A stretch of 64,000 nucleotides of DNA from an uncultured Bacilli bacterium (GTDB lineage: Bacteria > Bacillota_I > Bacilli_A > RF39 > UBA660): NCBI GenBank assembly GCA_944332475.1, contig CALVKA010000001.1, positions 248,001-312,000 of the forward strand. The letters run 5' to 3'. Each line of letters opens with the position of its first letter. The stretch's first letter is position 1. Position numbers and translations under genes: made by a program. The notes under the pieces are model-generated. The model did not search any database. It saw nothing but the letters and a program-made list of their open reading frames with translations, and was not told the DNA's origin. Below are positions 51,726-59,900 of the stretch, in pieces.

Positions 51726-53594
51726 TTTTAGAGCAATTCCTCCATATGGAGTTAGAATACGTGGTGTTGATTTTTTTAATGTATAAACTTTACTTGGTGT
51801 TTCATATTCACTTGGTAATATTATTTCACTTGGTGTATTAGTTCTATTTATTGATATAAACATTTGGTCATCATCTGTTAGTCTTTCAAAAGAAAAGTGT
51901 TCTGGTGTTATTTCTTGTACTCTTAAATCTGCTTGTCTTAGAAAGGGTTCTTCTTTTCTAATTTGTCCCATTTCTCGGAAGAAACTTAATAAATTTTCAT
52001 CTATGTTATCCCAGGGGAAGGTTTTCCTATTACATAAATTACCTATTCCTTCTACTCCTACTTCATCTCCTGCAAAAGTTGAGACTATACCTGGAAAAAA
52101 TGTTAAGGTGTATAAAAGAGTTTTTAGTTTTTCAATTGCTTCTTGTCTTTCTTCTTCATTTAAGTGATAATTTTTACAAAAGTCTAGACTTTGATCTTTT
52201 AGGTCCCAGTACCACATTTTTTCTTGACTAAATGGTTCACTATGTAATAAGTTTATAGCTCTTGAAATATCATGAGTTGATGTATAATTCATAGCTGAAA
52301 ACATTGTGGGATCAGGGTATTCATATAATATTTCTTTTATTTTGTTATCTAGAGCAGTAGTATCTCCATAACTAAAATATCTTAGAAGTGCATCCATAAA
52401 ATTATAATTCATAATAGAATCCATTCCTTTAGCACTACTAATTGAAGATCTTCCTTTTTGCATTCCTTGTTCCCAGACTTCACCAATGATATATCCATCT
52501 TTTTTGTTTCTTTTTACAGCTTTTCTAATTAAAGCTACGAATTCATCACTTAATTCATCAGCAACATCTAATCTAAGACCATCTATACCTAGTTGCATCC
52601 ATTGGTCGATAACACCGTTTTCACCAGTAATATATTCTTGCCATTCTTTTGAGGCACAGTCGCATTGCGGCATATTAGTTTGGTCCCACCAGAATTTGTG
52701 TTGTGGTCGTCCATTTTCATAGATAATATTACCAAAATTATCTCTTTTAAATAAATAAAATGGAGCATATGGAGAATCAGTGCTGTGATATGCTCCTAGA
52801 GTATCAAAAGTATTATACTCATTATAATATTTACTGTCACTTCCAGTGTGGTCAAAGACAGCATCTAAGATAACATGCATACCTCTTTTATGTGCTTCAT
52901 CGCATAATTCTTTTAAATCTTTTTTTGTTCCAGCGTAAGGATCAATTTCTTCATAGTCAGAAACATCATAGCGATGTGTTGACTGACTATAACAAATTGG
53001 ACATAAATAAATAATATCTATACCAAGAGATTCGATATAGTCTAATTTTTTTGTTATTCCTTTTATATCTCCACCATAGAAATCATTATTCCATATTCCT
53101 TCTTCATCAGGACCTAACATCATATCTTCATCCCAATTATTATGAATATGACGTCTTGCCATAGGTTTCATTTCTTCACTACTACCACGATTAAAACGAT
53201 CAACAAAGATTTGATACATTGTTGCTCCCTGTGCCCAGTCTGGTACATCAAAATTTACACTTAGTTTAAAACTATCTGATAAGTCAAAATCATTTCTGAT
53301 ATGATATTTAGTTATATTATGTATTAAACCATTTGCTTTAAATGATAAAAAGTAATTATATAAAGCTCTTGTAGGAAGTGATACTTCGCCTTTAAATGTT
53401 ACTTTACCATCCTCATCTTTTACATATTCTAGAGGAATCATTTTATTTTCATCATTTTCTCTTATAATAAAATATGCATCTTCTAACCAGCCATATGTTT
53501 CAGGGATAGTTAGTGTTATTTCATATTTTTCTCCATCTTCTAACTGTTCTTTTTCATTAATTTCAAAATCAATATCTTTTATTCTCTTTTTCAT
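51720..53594 (-). CDS. GH13 alpha-glycosidase (neopullulanase/cyclomaltodextrinase-like)
   Basis: Glycoside hydrolase of the alpha-amylase family, 624 residues, probably cytoplasmic as no signal peptide is seen. Residues 1-115 form an N-terminal beta domain. Then the TIM barrel: DAVFDHTGSD (region I), GLRLDVADE with the nucleophile Asp (about 343), IGEVWEQ with the acid/base Glu (about 372), and YTSTHD (about 442). A CPICYSQSTHRYD loop precedes. A small C-terminal beta domain follows. It would break down maltodextrin or similar alpha-glucans. No sugar transporter is nearby. Confidence 0.92.
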   Translation of the reverse strand: MKKRIKDIDFEINEKEQLEDGEKYEITLTIPETYGWLEDAYFIIRENDENKMIPLEYVKDEDGKVTFKGEVSLPTRALYNYFLSFKANGLIHNITKYHIRNDFDLSDSFKLSVNFDVPDWAQGATMYQIFVDRFNRGSSEEMKPMARRHIHNNWDEDMMLGPDEEGIWNNDFYGGDIKGITKKLDYIESLGIDIIYLCPICYSQSTHRYDVSDYEEIDPYAGTKKDLKELCDEAHKRGMHVILDAVFDHTGSDSKYYNEYNTFDTLGAYHSTDSPYAPFYLFKRDNFGNIIYENGRPQHKFWWDQTNMPQCDCASKEWQEYITGENGVIDQWMQLGIDGLRLDVADELSDEFVALIRKAVKRNKKDGYIIGEVWEQGMQKGRSSISSAKGMDSIMNYNFMDALLRYFSYGDTTALDNKIKEILYEYPDPTMFSAMNYTSTHDISRAINLLHSEPFSQEKMWYWDLKDQSLDFCKNYHLNEEERQEAIEKLKTLLYTLTFFPGIVSTFAGDEVGVEGIGNLCNRKTFPWDNIDENLLSFFREMGQIRKEEPFLRQADLRVQEITPEHFSFERLTDDDQMFISINRTNTPSEIILPSEYETPSKVYTLKKSTPRILTPYGGIALKK

Positions 53595-53642
53595 ACCTTA
53601 CACCCTATCCTCATTATAGCATAGAAAATAAAAAAGATAACA

Positions 53643-54779
53643 TTATTTGTCATCTTTAGACATTAATTTTTTATTTAAAATACAAATATTTTCGACATGA
53701 TAAGTTCTAGGAAACATATTATAAGGTCTTATATATTTAATATTAAATTTTTCTTTTAAAATAGATAAATCTCTAGCAAGAGTTATAGGGTCACATGATA
53801 CATAAATAATGGTTTTAGGAAGAATTTCTAAGAGTTTATTTGTGACTTTTTTATCTAATCCATTGCGTGGTGGATCAACAATTACTGTATCATAATCTTT
53901 TGTTAGGTCTTTGGTTAAATCTTCTACTTTTCCTAATTTAAAAGTAATATTATTACAATTATTTAGTTTTTTATTGTAATTAGCATCTTCTATTGCTTCT
54001 TTACATGATTCTATTCCTAATACCTTATCGACATTATCACTAATATAAATTCCTATAGTTCCCGTACCACAGTATAAATCTAAGACGTTTTTAGAATTAT
54101 TTTTTATTATTTCATCTTTAATATTATTATATAGTTTTTCTGTAATTACACTATTTACTTGAAAAAATGATTTTTCTGATAGACGGTACTTTTTAGAACC
54201 AATATAAGATATTATATTTTTTTTATTTTTAGTACTATCTAATATTTCATTAGTTTTATTACCTATTTTTAAAATTATTTCATTGTTTTTGCTTTTTATA
54301 TTTTTTAAATATTTATTTAGTTCTTTATTTAATAATAAGCATTCTTTTATAGGTATAATATTATTAGTTTTTTTCTCATAAAAACCAAGTTTATTATTTA
54401 TTTGATGAAGAGTTACCTTATTACGATAATGATATGGTTCATCATAGACTATATCTTTTACAATATTTTTATTTGTTTTAGCAAACTTTTCGATTATTTC
54501 TTTTACTTTTTCTTCTTTAAATTCATTTTCTTTTAGAAAAGATATATGTTCTAAATTACAACCTCCACATTTTTCATAATAAGGACAAGGTGGAGTTATT
54601 CTATCTTCACTTGGTTTTATAATTTTAGTAGTTTTTGCTTCAATATATTTTTTATGTTCTTTAATAATTTCTATTTCTACAACTTCATTTGGCAGAGCAT
54701 TTTCTACAAAACAAATTTTATCAGCTACTCTTGTGATTCCTCTACCATAATGATCTAGTTTTTCAATCTCTACTTCCAA
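53643..54779 (-). CDS. 23S rRNA (uracil-C5)-methyltransferase, RlmCD/RumA type
   Basis: SAM-dependent m5U methyltransferase of the TrmA/RlmD family, 378 residues. N-terminal TRAM domain (1-55). Fe-S cysteines are in PPCPYYEKCGGCNLEH and a fourth in IKECLLL. The SAM motif is VLDLYCGTGTIGIY, VDPPRNGLD follows, and the catalytic Cys is in YVSCDP. The TTG at 54779 is the better start, 8 nt after AGAGG; the GTG at 54788 is within that site. Which rRNA uridines it targets is not decided by sequence. Confidence 0.93.
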   Translation of the reverse strand: MEVEIEKLDHYGRGITRVADKICFVENALPNEVVEIEIIKEHKKYIEAKTTKIIKPSEDRITPPCPYYEKCGGCNLEHISFLKENEFKEEKVKEIIEKFAKTNKNIVKDIVYDEPYHYRNKVTLHQINNKLGFYEKKTNNIIPIKECLLLNKELNKYLKNIKSKNNEIILKIGNKTNEILDSTKNKKNIISYIGSKKYRLSEKSFFQVNSVITEKLYNNIKDEIIKNNSKNVLDLYCGTGTIGIYISDNVDKVLGIESCKEAIEDANYNKKLNNCNNITFKLGKVEDLTKDLTKDYDTVIVDPPRNGLDKKVTNKLLEILPKTIIYVSCDPITLARDLSILKEKFNIKYIRPYNMFPRTYHVENICILNKKLMSKDDK

Positions 54780-54808
54780 GTTTCTCACCTCTTTTTTATT
54801 ATATCATA

Positions 54809-54838
54809 TACATAGATTTTTTAGAAAGATTCATACTA
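54809..54838 (+). promoter_or_regulatory. Sigma-G-like forespore promoter of the ger operon
   Basis: TACATA (54809-54814), 17 bp, CATACTA (54832-54838). The -10 fits CAT-A-H-TA and the -35 fits the sigma-G pattern at 5 of 6 positions, while no TTGACA/TATAAT promoter is close. Confidence 0.6.
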
Positions 54839-54852
54839 ATATTGGTGATACT

Positions 54853-56250
54853 ATGTTTTTGATTTCTAGAATAAAACAAGCAATTTCTATTTCTAAAGAT
54901 TATAAAATTAAAGAAATATTAGTAGATAAAAAGAAAGTATATTTGGTCTTTAATGAAGTGTTATGTAGTACGAGTATGATTAATGATTTTATTTTGGATA
55001 ATTTACTTTCTTTATCTAGAAAAGAGTTAAAACATATTCCTAGTGCTTTACCAGATGCAAATATTATACCGATTGAAGAGAAAGATATTTTTCCTTTTGT
55101 TAACCAAGGGTTTGCTGTTGTTATTGCAGGAGGATTATATGCCATTGAGGTAAGGGCTATTTTAGATCGTGGTGTTACTAGTGTCCAAAGTGAATTGTCG
55201 ATTACTGGTCCTAAGGATAGTTTTAGTGAAAATTTTAATACAAATTTAGGGCTTATTCGAAGAAGAATTAAAACGACTAAGTTGGAATCTTTGGATATGG
55301 AAGTTGGGCGTTATACTAGGACTAGGGTTGCGGTTTTAGGGGTTAAAGGTATTGTGAAGGATGGCTTGGTGGAAAAAGTTGTTTCTCAACTAAAGAGGAT
55401 TTCTATTGATGGGATTATTGATTCTAGTTATTTAAAAAGTTATTTAGAAGGAGATCATAGTCTATTTCCTACGGTTATGATGACCGAACGTCCAGATCGT
55501 GCATCTATGGCATTATTAGAAGGAAAAGTCGTTGTTATTACGGATTTAAGTCCCTATGCTTTGATTTTGCCTAGTTTCTTTTTAGATTATTTTCATACAG
55601 TAGATGATTATTATCAGAAAAATTTAAATACTTCTTTTATTCGAGTTGTTAGAGTGATTGCCTTTTTTGTTGCTATTTTTTTACCAGCTATTTATATTGC
55701 GGTTACGACACGGAATTATGATTTGGTTCCGTACCGATTATTGCTTATCTTAAAAGCAGGGCGTACGTTTGTGCCGTTTGCCGCCTATATTGAAGCACTG
55801 TTTATGATTGTCGCTTTTGAAATATTAAAAGAGTCTGATATTCGTATGTCAGCAACCACTGGTAGTGCAGTTTCCATTTTGGGTGGTCTTATTTTGGGAG
55901 ATGCTGCTGTTAGTGCGGGAATTGTTTCGCCTATTATGATTATTATCATTGCGATTTCTTCCATTGCTGCATTAATCTTTCCTTCTAATGAACTTGTCAA
56001 TGCTATCCGTTTTTATAAGATAAGTATTTTATTATTATCAGCTTTTTTTGGTATTTATGGAGTTGTTATAGGTGCTATCTTCTTATTTTATAAGTTGTTG
56101 TCCATGAAGTGTTTTCAGTTTTCTTATTTATCTCCTCTGATACCCTTTGATCGGTATGAGTGGAAGGATTCTTTTTTGAGAAAGGAAGATAAAGTAAAGC
56201 ATCGTAACTCTTATTTAACAGATAATGTTGTTAGAGGGAGGAATTTATGA
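54853..56250 (+). CDS. GerA/SpoVAF-family spore germination protein
   Basis: Spore inner-membrane protein of the GerAA/SpoVAF family, 465 residues. The first half is soluble (STSMINDFILDN, EVRAILDRGVTSVQSE). The conserved PERPDR-type motif is TERPDRASMALLEGKVV (about 215). Four to five C-terminal helices follow, with the signature RKAGR-like LLILKAGRTFVPF. The gene after it is a short GerC-like protein, and no GerB permease gene is present. GGTGATA upstream of the ATG. Confidence 0.92.
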   Translation: MFLISRIKQAISISKDYKIKEILVDKKKVYLVFNEVLCSTSMINDFILDNLLSLSRKELKHIPSALPDANIIPIEEKDIFPFVNQGFAVVIAGGLYAIEVRAILDRGVTSVQSELSITGPKDSFSENFNTNLGLIRRRIKTTKLESLDMEVGRYTRTRVAVLGVKGIVKDGLVEKVVSQLKRISIDGIIDSSYLKSYLEGDHSLFPTVMMTERPDRASMALLEGKVVVITDLSPYALILPSFFLDYFHTVDDYYQKNLNTSFIRVVRVIAFFVAIFLPAIYIAVTTRNYDLVPYRLLLILKAGRTFVPFAAYIEALFMIVAFEILKESDIRMSATTGSAVSILGGLILGDAAVSAGIVSPIMIIIIAISSIAALIFPSNELVNAIRFYKISILLLSAFFGIYGVVIGAIFLFYKLLSMKCFQFSYLSPLIPFDRYEWKDSFLRKEDKVKHRNSYLTDNVVRGRNL

Positions 56251-56654
56251 AAATTATAAAGAGTTTGATTGTTATTTTTTTGTTATTATTACCGGTTGTT
56301 ATTTTTGGTAATCCTGATTATGTGGAGTTAAATGATTTAGCTATTATTCGAGGAATTGGTGTTTCATGTCAAGAGGAGGTTTCTTTATATTTACAAGAAA
56401 TTATTTCTATTAAAGGAGATAGTGGTATCAGTTATGATTATGAATATTATCAGGCAGATGGAAAAAAACTAGGAAATGCTTATCAAAAAATAGAAGAAAA
56501 AACTAAGAAAAAATTATATTTGTCTAAGATAGATTATTTGGTTACTGATTGTAAGAAAAGCTCTTTTATTTTAGATGAGTTTCATTTAAAAGATATTAAA
56601 ATTTATCATGTAAAAGAAGCGGTTTTAGAGCAATTAAAAGAGACTAAGTCGTAG
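56247..56654 (+). CDS. Short GerC-like germination protein
   Basis: A 135-residue exported protein. The N-terminal signal helix (IIKSLIVIFLLLLPVVIF) is followed by YVELNDLAIIRGIGVS, which matches the start of mature GerAC proteins. Full-length GerC is about 350-400 residues; this is only the N-terminal domain. No lipobox Cys is seen at the signal cleavage. The ATG overlaps the GerA stop, so they are coupled. Its stop codon lies in a palindrome shared with the convergent gene. Confidence 0.82.
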   Translation: MKIIKSLIVIFLLLLPVVIFGNPDYVELNDLAIIRGIGVSCQEEVSLYLQEIISIKGDSGISYDYEYYQADGKKLGNAYQKIEEKTKKKLYLSKIDYLVTDCKKSSFILDEFHLKDIKIYHVKEAVLEQLKETKS

Positions 56655-56660
56655 TCTCTT
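56638..56660. terminator. Bidirectional terminator carrying both stop codons
   Basis: AAGAGACTA-AGTCG-TAGTCTCTT. The TAG in the right arm (56652-56654) stops the GerC-like gene, and the CTA in the left arm (56644-56646) is the TAG stop of the - strand gene. It has no strong T run on either side, so termination is inferred from position. Confidence 0.6.
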
Positions 56661-57144
56661 CGCATTCAAAACTTCGGTTGGTAAAATTTAGTCTTTGTGT
56701 GATTCTATCGTTATTAAAATAGGTTTGTTGTAACTCTTGGTTATCTGGATTTTGGTCAATTGTCTCTTGGTTGATAGTAATGATGGTTCTGTCTTCTACT
56801 TGACTGATATCTGCTCCTGGGATAGCTTGAAAGTATGCTAATTCTGCTGATGGTAATAGTTCATCCTCTTCTTGATTGAAGGCTTCTTCTGTTGTAGACA
56901 ATGGAGAATATGTGATTCGTGTCTGATCGATTTTGGCATTAATATATCTTATTTGTACGGTTTCTAATAATGCTTCTGTTCTATATTCTCTAGTACATGT
57001 TAACGTAATAATTACATCGGTATCGCTTGGTACCGTTTCTTCTATTTTTGGAAAGAATGCCCTAAAAAATGGTGGTAAAACAATTAGTAGTAGTAAAACA
57101 AAAATGGCAATGTATGCTCTAATGGGATGAAATGTTTTCGTCAT
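56644..57144 (-). CDS. Hypothetical membrane-anchored protein
   Basis: A 166-residue protein with a membrane helix near the N-terminus (about 10-30, IRAYIAIFVLLLLIVLPPFF) and an acidic external domain rich in Thr, Glu and Gln. Family not recognised. AAAGGAG before the ATG. It overlaps the upstream membrane protein by 26 nt and the convergent GerC-like gene by 11 nt. Confidence 0.78.
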   Translation of the reverse strand: MTKTFHPIRAYIAIFVLLLLIVLPPFFRAFFPKIEETVPSDTDVIITLTCTREYRTEALLETVQIRYINAKIDQTRITYSPLSTTEEAFNQEEDELLPSAELAYFQAIPGADISQVEDRTIITINQETIDQNPDNQELQQTYFNNDRITQRLNFTNRSFECEETTT

Positions 57145-57478
57145 AGGAATCTCCTTTCTCTTTTATTTTGTCATATTTATTTTTTATTATGATTAGAATA
57201 ACAGTTGGTATGATGGGAAGAATAATCCATCCTATGATTTCTATTTTACTGTTAGTAAGTATATTAAATTGTCGTAAGGCAAGTAATCGATTTATGGAAA
57301 GTGCAAGTGAAAATAGAACATAGATACTAAATAATAATCCTAATAATTTTAGAAGTAATAAACTTCTTTTATATATGGATTCTTTTTTCGTTAATACACA
57401 TTTTATGAGTATTATAATCGCTATGATGATAGATATTGGCAGAATTCCAAACAGTAATATTGTTTTATATATCTCCAT
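57119..57478 (-). CDS. Small membrane protein
   Basis: A 119-residue protein with three hydrophobic helices (about 5-30, 43-65, 80-98) and a polar C-terminus (KGDSYDENISSH). Family not recognised. AAGGAGAG before the ATG. Its 3' end overlaps the next gene, which suggests coupled expression and perhaps a shared complex. Confidence 0.75.
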   Translation of the reverse strand: MEIYKTILLFGILPISIIIAIIILIKCVLTKKESIYKRSLLLLKLLGLLFSIYVLFSLALSINRLLALRQFNILTNSKIEIIGWIILPIIPTVILIIIKNKYDKIKEKGDSYDENISSH

Positions 57479-57528
57479 TCTGTTACTCTCCTTATTATAG
57501 GTATATCATATTTTCTTTTTTGAAACAA

Positions 57529-58095
57529 TCATTCTATTGTAATCTGTAAAAATTTTGCTAAAGCTAGAGCTTGTTCTTCATTTACGATTAACCCTTTCAT
57601 ACTTGGAATATCAATTCTAATATGATTGATATTACAAGTTCTAATGTCCACGTTTACTAAGTTTGTTTCAAATACATCAACAGACTCTAAATTACAGTTG
57701 TTTAGCTGTAAATTTTTTTGGTTTATTTTATATAGTGATGCGTCTTTTAGATTACATTGGTCAAATATTACTTTTTCTAATTTTGCTTTTGAAAAGGTAG
57801 TATAAGATAGATTACAGTTGATAAAATTTACTTCTTTTAGGAAGGAAGAAGAAAAATTTGTTCCTACTAGGTTGCAGTTTTGAAATGTTACTTTATAGAA
57901 GGATTGTTCTGATAAGTTTAAATTAGAAAAGTTGGAATTGGTAATAATGGTACTTGTTATTTCTAAATACTGGAATTTTGAGCCTGTATAGTCTATTTTG
58001 TTTAGTTTAGCATTTTTTATTTCTAGTTCGTCAAATATTTCTGATATATTTTTTTCTTCTAATGTTTTGTTGTCTATTTTTTCTACTTTTTCCAT
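57529..58095 (-). CDS. Pentapeptide-repeat protein
   Basis: A 188-residue protein with about 20 pentapeptide-like repeats of the A(D/N)LXX type between about residues 40 and 165 (SNFSNLNLSEQSF, CNLVGTNFSSSF, CNLSYTTFSKAKL). It would fold as a right-handed beta helix. Such proteins often mimic DNA or act in protein contacts; no target is evident. It is coupled to the M23 gene upstream by 2 nt. Confidence 0.9.
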   Translation of the reverse strand: MEKVEKIDNKTLEEKNISEIFDELEIKNAKLNKIDYTGSKFQYLEITSTIITNSNFSNLNLSEQSFYKVTFQNCNLVGTNFSSSFLKEVNFINCNLSYTTFSKAKLEKVIFDQCNLKDASLYKINQKNLQLNNCNLESVDVFETNLVNVDIRTCNINHIRIDIPSMKGLIVNEEQALALAKFLQITIE

Positions 58096-58097
58096 AG

Positions 58098-58682
58098 TTA
58101 CCTACTTTCTATTTCTATTCCTTTTTCTAGATGTCTTTTTTTATGATTATGGTAATAAGCATTTTTAAATGTAATTGGTACTCCTTTACTATAATCCGGA
58201 TCTATTCCTAATTGTATTTGGAAGTGAATGTGGGGTCCCTGCGTATTGCCACTATTTCCTACTTTTCCAATCATGTCCCCTTCTTTTATTCTATCACCTA
58301 TTTTCGCTTTAATTGTTCCTTTTTCTAAATGACAAATAGTGCTGTATTCGCCGTGTTCATGTTGGATTATAATGTGATTTCCTCTAGGATTATCACAATC
58401 ACAGATGATTTCTCTATCTTTTGTAATATGTGTATTTTCATATTGATCTACTATTTCTATAATCCAGCCATCTGCAGGAGCATAAATGTTTTCTAAATAG
58501 GAATAATAGTTTTCGTTTTTAGTGGGGTCATCATGAAATGGTGAGTTATTTTTTCTTATTTCAAAATCATAGGCGTAGCGTTGTCCTGGGATACTCCATG
58601 AGTGAGAATTCTTCTTTTTTGTTCCACCGTATTCGATATACCATATCCCTTGAAATGGTAGTCTATATTTATTTTTACTCAT
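58098..58682 (-). CDS. M23-family (LytM-like) peptidase
   Basis: Peptidoglycan-hydrolase fold of 194 residues. The LytM core reads PRGNHIIIQHEHGEYSTICHLEKG and ends VGNSGNTQGPHIHFQI with the HxH. The position of the first zinc site H-x3-D reads YAYDF (about residue 33), with Tyr for the usual His. No signal peptide is visible, so where it acts is uncertain. The start ATG overlaps the stop region of the DUF3006 gene. Confidence 0.85.
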   Translation of the reverse strand: MSKNKYRLPFQGIWYIEYGGTKKKNSHSWSIPGQRYAYDFEIRKNNSPFHDDPTKNENYYSYLENIYAPADGWIIEIVDQYENTHITKDREIICDCDNPRGNHIIIQHEHGEYSTICHLEKGTIKAKIGDRIKEGDMIGKVGNSGNTQGPHIHFQIQLGIDPDYSKGVPITFKNAYYHNHKKRHLEKGIEIESR

Positions 58683-58893
58683 ATCGTTTTAATCGCTCCA
58701 TTTTTTCTCTTAATGTTCTTCTTCTTTCTTGTTCAATGGTCTCTTCTTTTTGAATAGTCTGGTTATGAATAGAAAACATTGTTCCTTCTTTAATAGGAAA
58801 CGGAAAGTCAGATTTTTTAAATTCTTTCTTTTCTTTTGTCTTTAAGTTTTCTGCTATTACGATATCATTTTCTATTTGGTCGATTGCATACAT
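58675..58893 (-). CDS. DUF3006 protein
   Basis: A 72-residue protein with the DUF3006 pattern: YAIDQIENDIVIAENL, a central FPFPIKEGTMF and a charged, coiled C-terminal tail (RRRTLREKMERLKRYE). The family is very often next to ComEC-type metallo-hydrolases, exactly as here. Function unknown. GGTGATA before the ATG. Confidence 0.88.
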   Translation of the reverse strand: MYAIDQIENDIVIAENLKTKEKKEFKKSDFPFPIKEGTMFSIHNQTIQKEETIEQERRRTLREKMERLKRYE

Positions 58894-58901
58894 GTTATCA
58901 C

Positions 58902-59807
58902 CTACCCGTTTGTATCTGTATTTAATGTATTAATTTCTATGTTTGTGCCATCTGTTATCATTTGGATTGTTCCATCTTCATCCGTACGATAGGTCGTAAT
59001 ATTATGAGCTGCTAATGTGTTTATTACTGTTGTATGTGGATGTTCGTATTGATTGTTTTTTCCTACTGAAATAACAGCATATGTTGGATTTACAATGTTT
59101 AAAAACTCTTCATCTGTTGCTGTAGAGGAACCATGGTGCCCTACTTTTAAGACTGTACTTTCTAATTCTTTTCTATCTAGGTCTCCTTCTACCTTAGTTG
59201 AGGCATCTCCTGTTAATAAAAAGCTAACATTTTGATAAGTTACTTTTAAGACAATAGATGTGTCATTTAAATCGCTTTCTTCTTCATTACCTACATAAAG
59301 TACTTTTACTGTAGCATCTCCTAATTCAAATTTATCATTTTTGTTTGGGATGCTAAGAGAGATGTTTTTTTCTTCTAAAGCGTCTAATACATCTTCAAAT
59401 GTCTTTGTTGTCGTGATGACATCGGGCATATAAAATGTTTGGATGTCAAAATTATGAATGATGTCATCCAATCCGCCAATATGATCTTCATGTGGATGGG
59501 TTCCTATTACATAGTCAAAGGATGTAATATTTTGTTGCTGAAAGTAGGTTGTTAGTTTTGGCCCATCCTCGTTGTTGCCGGCATCTACTAACATATAGTG
59601 GCCAGCACTTTCTAATAAAATAGAATCAGCCTGCCCTACATCCAAAAATGTCACTTCCAATGTATTTTCACTGGTTACTGGAGCTTCTTCTACCCTTTGG
59701 TTTAGGTTGTTTCCTGTATCGGTTATTGGATAATTTTCAAATATATAAAAAATACCTATGATGATTAATGCTAATATTGCTGTTATTATTTTTCTCTTTT
59801 TTCTCAT
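58902..59807 (-). CDS. ComEC/Rec2-like metallo-beta-lactamase-fold protein
   Basis: Membrane-anchored MBL-fold protein of 301 residues. One N-terminal helix (about 7-25) is followed by the hydrolase domain: LDVGQADSIL, GTHPHEDHIGG with zinc ligands, LLTGDAS and VGHHGSS. It resembles the C-terminal nuclease-like domain of the DNA-uptake protein ComEC but lacks the channel. Candidate roles are extracellular nucleotide or DNA hydrolysis. It heads the run of small genes down to 57529. GAGGTAAG before the ATG. Confidence 0.92.
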   Translation of the reverse strand: MRKKRKIITAILALIIIGIFYIFENYPITDTGNNLNQRVEEAPVTSENTLEVTFLDVGQADSILLESAGHYMLVDAGNNEDGPKLTTYFQQQNITSFDYVIGTHPHEDHIGGLDDIIHNFDIQTFYMPDVITTTKTFEDVLDALEEKNISLSIPNKNDKFELGDATVKVLYVGNEEESDLNDTSIVLKVTYQNVSFLLTGDASTKVEGDLDRKELESTVLKVGHHGSSTATDEEFLNIVNPTYAVISVGKNNQYEHPHTTVINTLAAHNITTYRTDEDGTIQMITDGTNIEINTLNTDTNG

Positions 59808-59863
59808 ATTCTTACCTCTATTCTATTTTAATCATATCATATTTTTTTATGATTGAGGTATGA

Positions 59864-59890
59864 AAAAATAACCTTTCGGCTATTCTATTT
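59864..59890 (-). terminator. Terminator of the sigma-factor gene
   Basis: On the - strand AATAGCC-GAAA-GGTTATT (one G-U pair) followed by T, downstream of the sigma-factor stop at 59901. Confidence 0.8.
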
Positions 59891-59900
59891 TTTCTCTATT

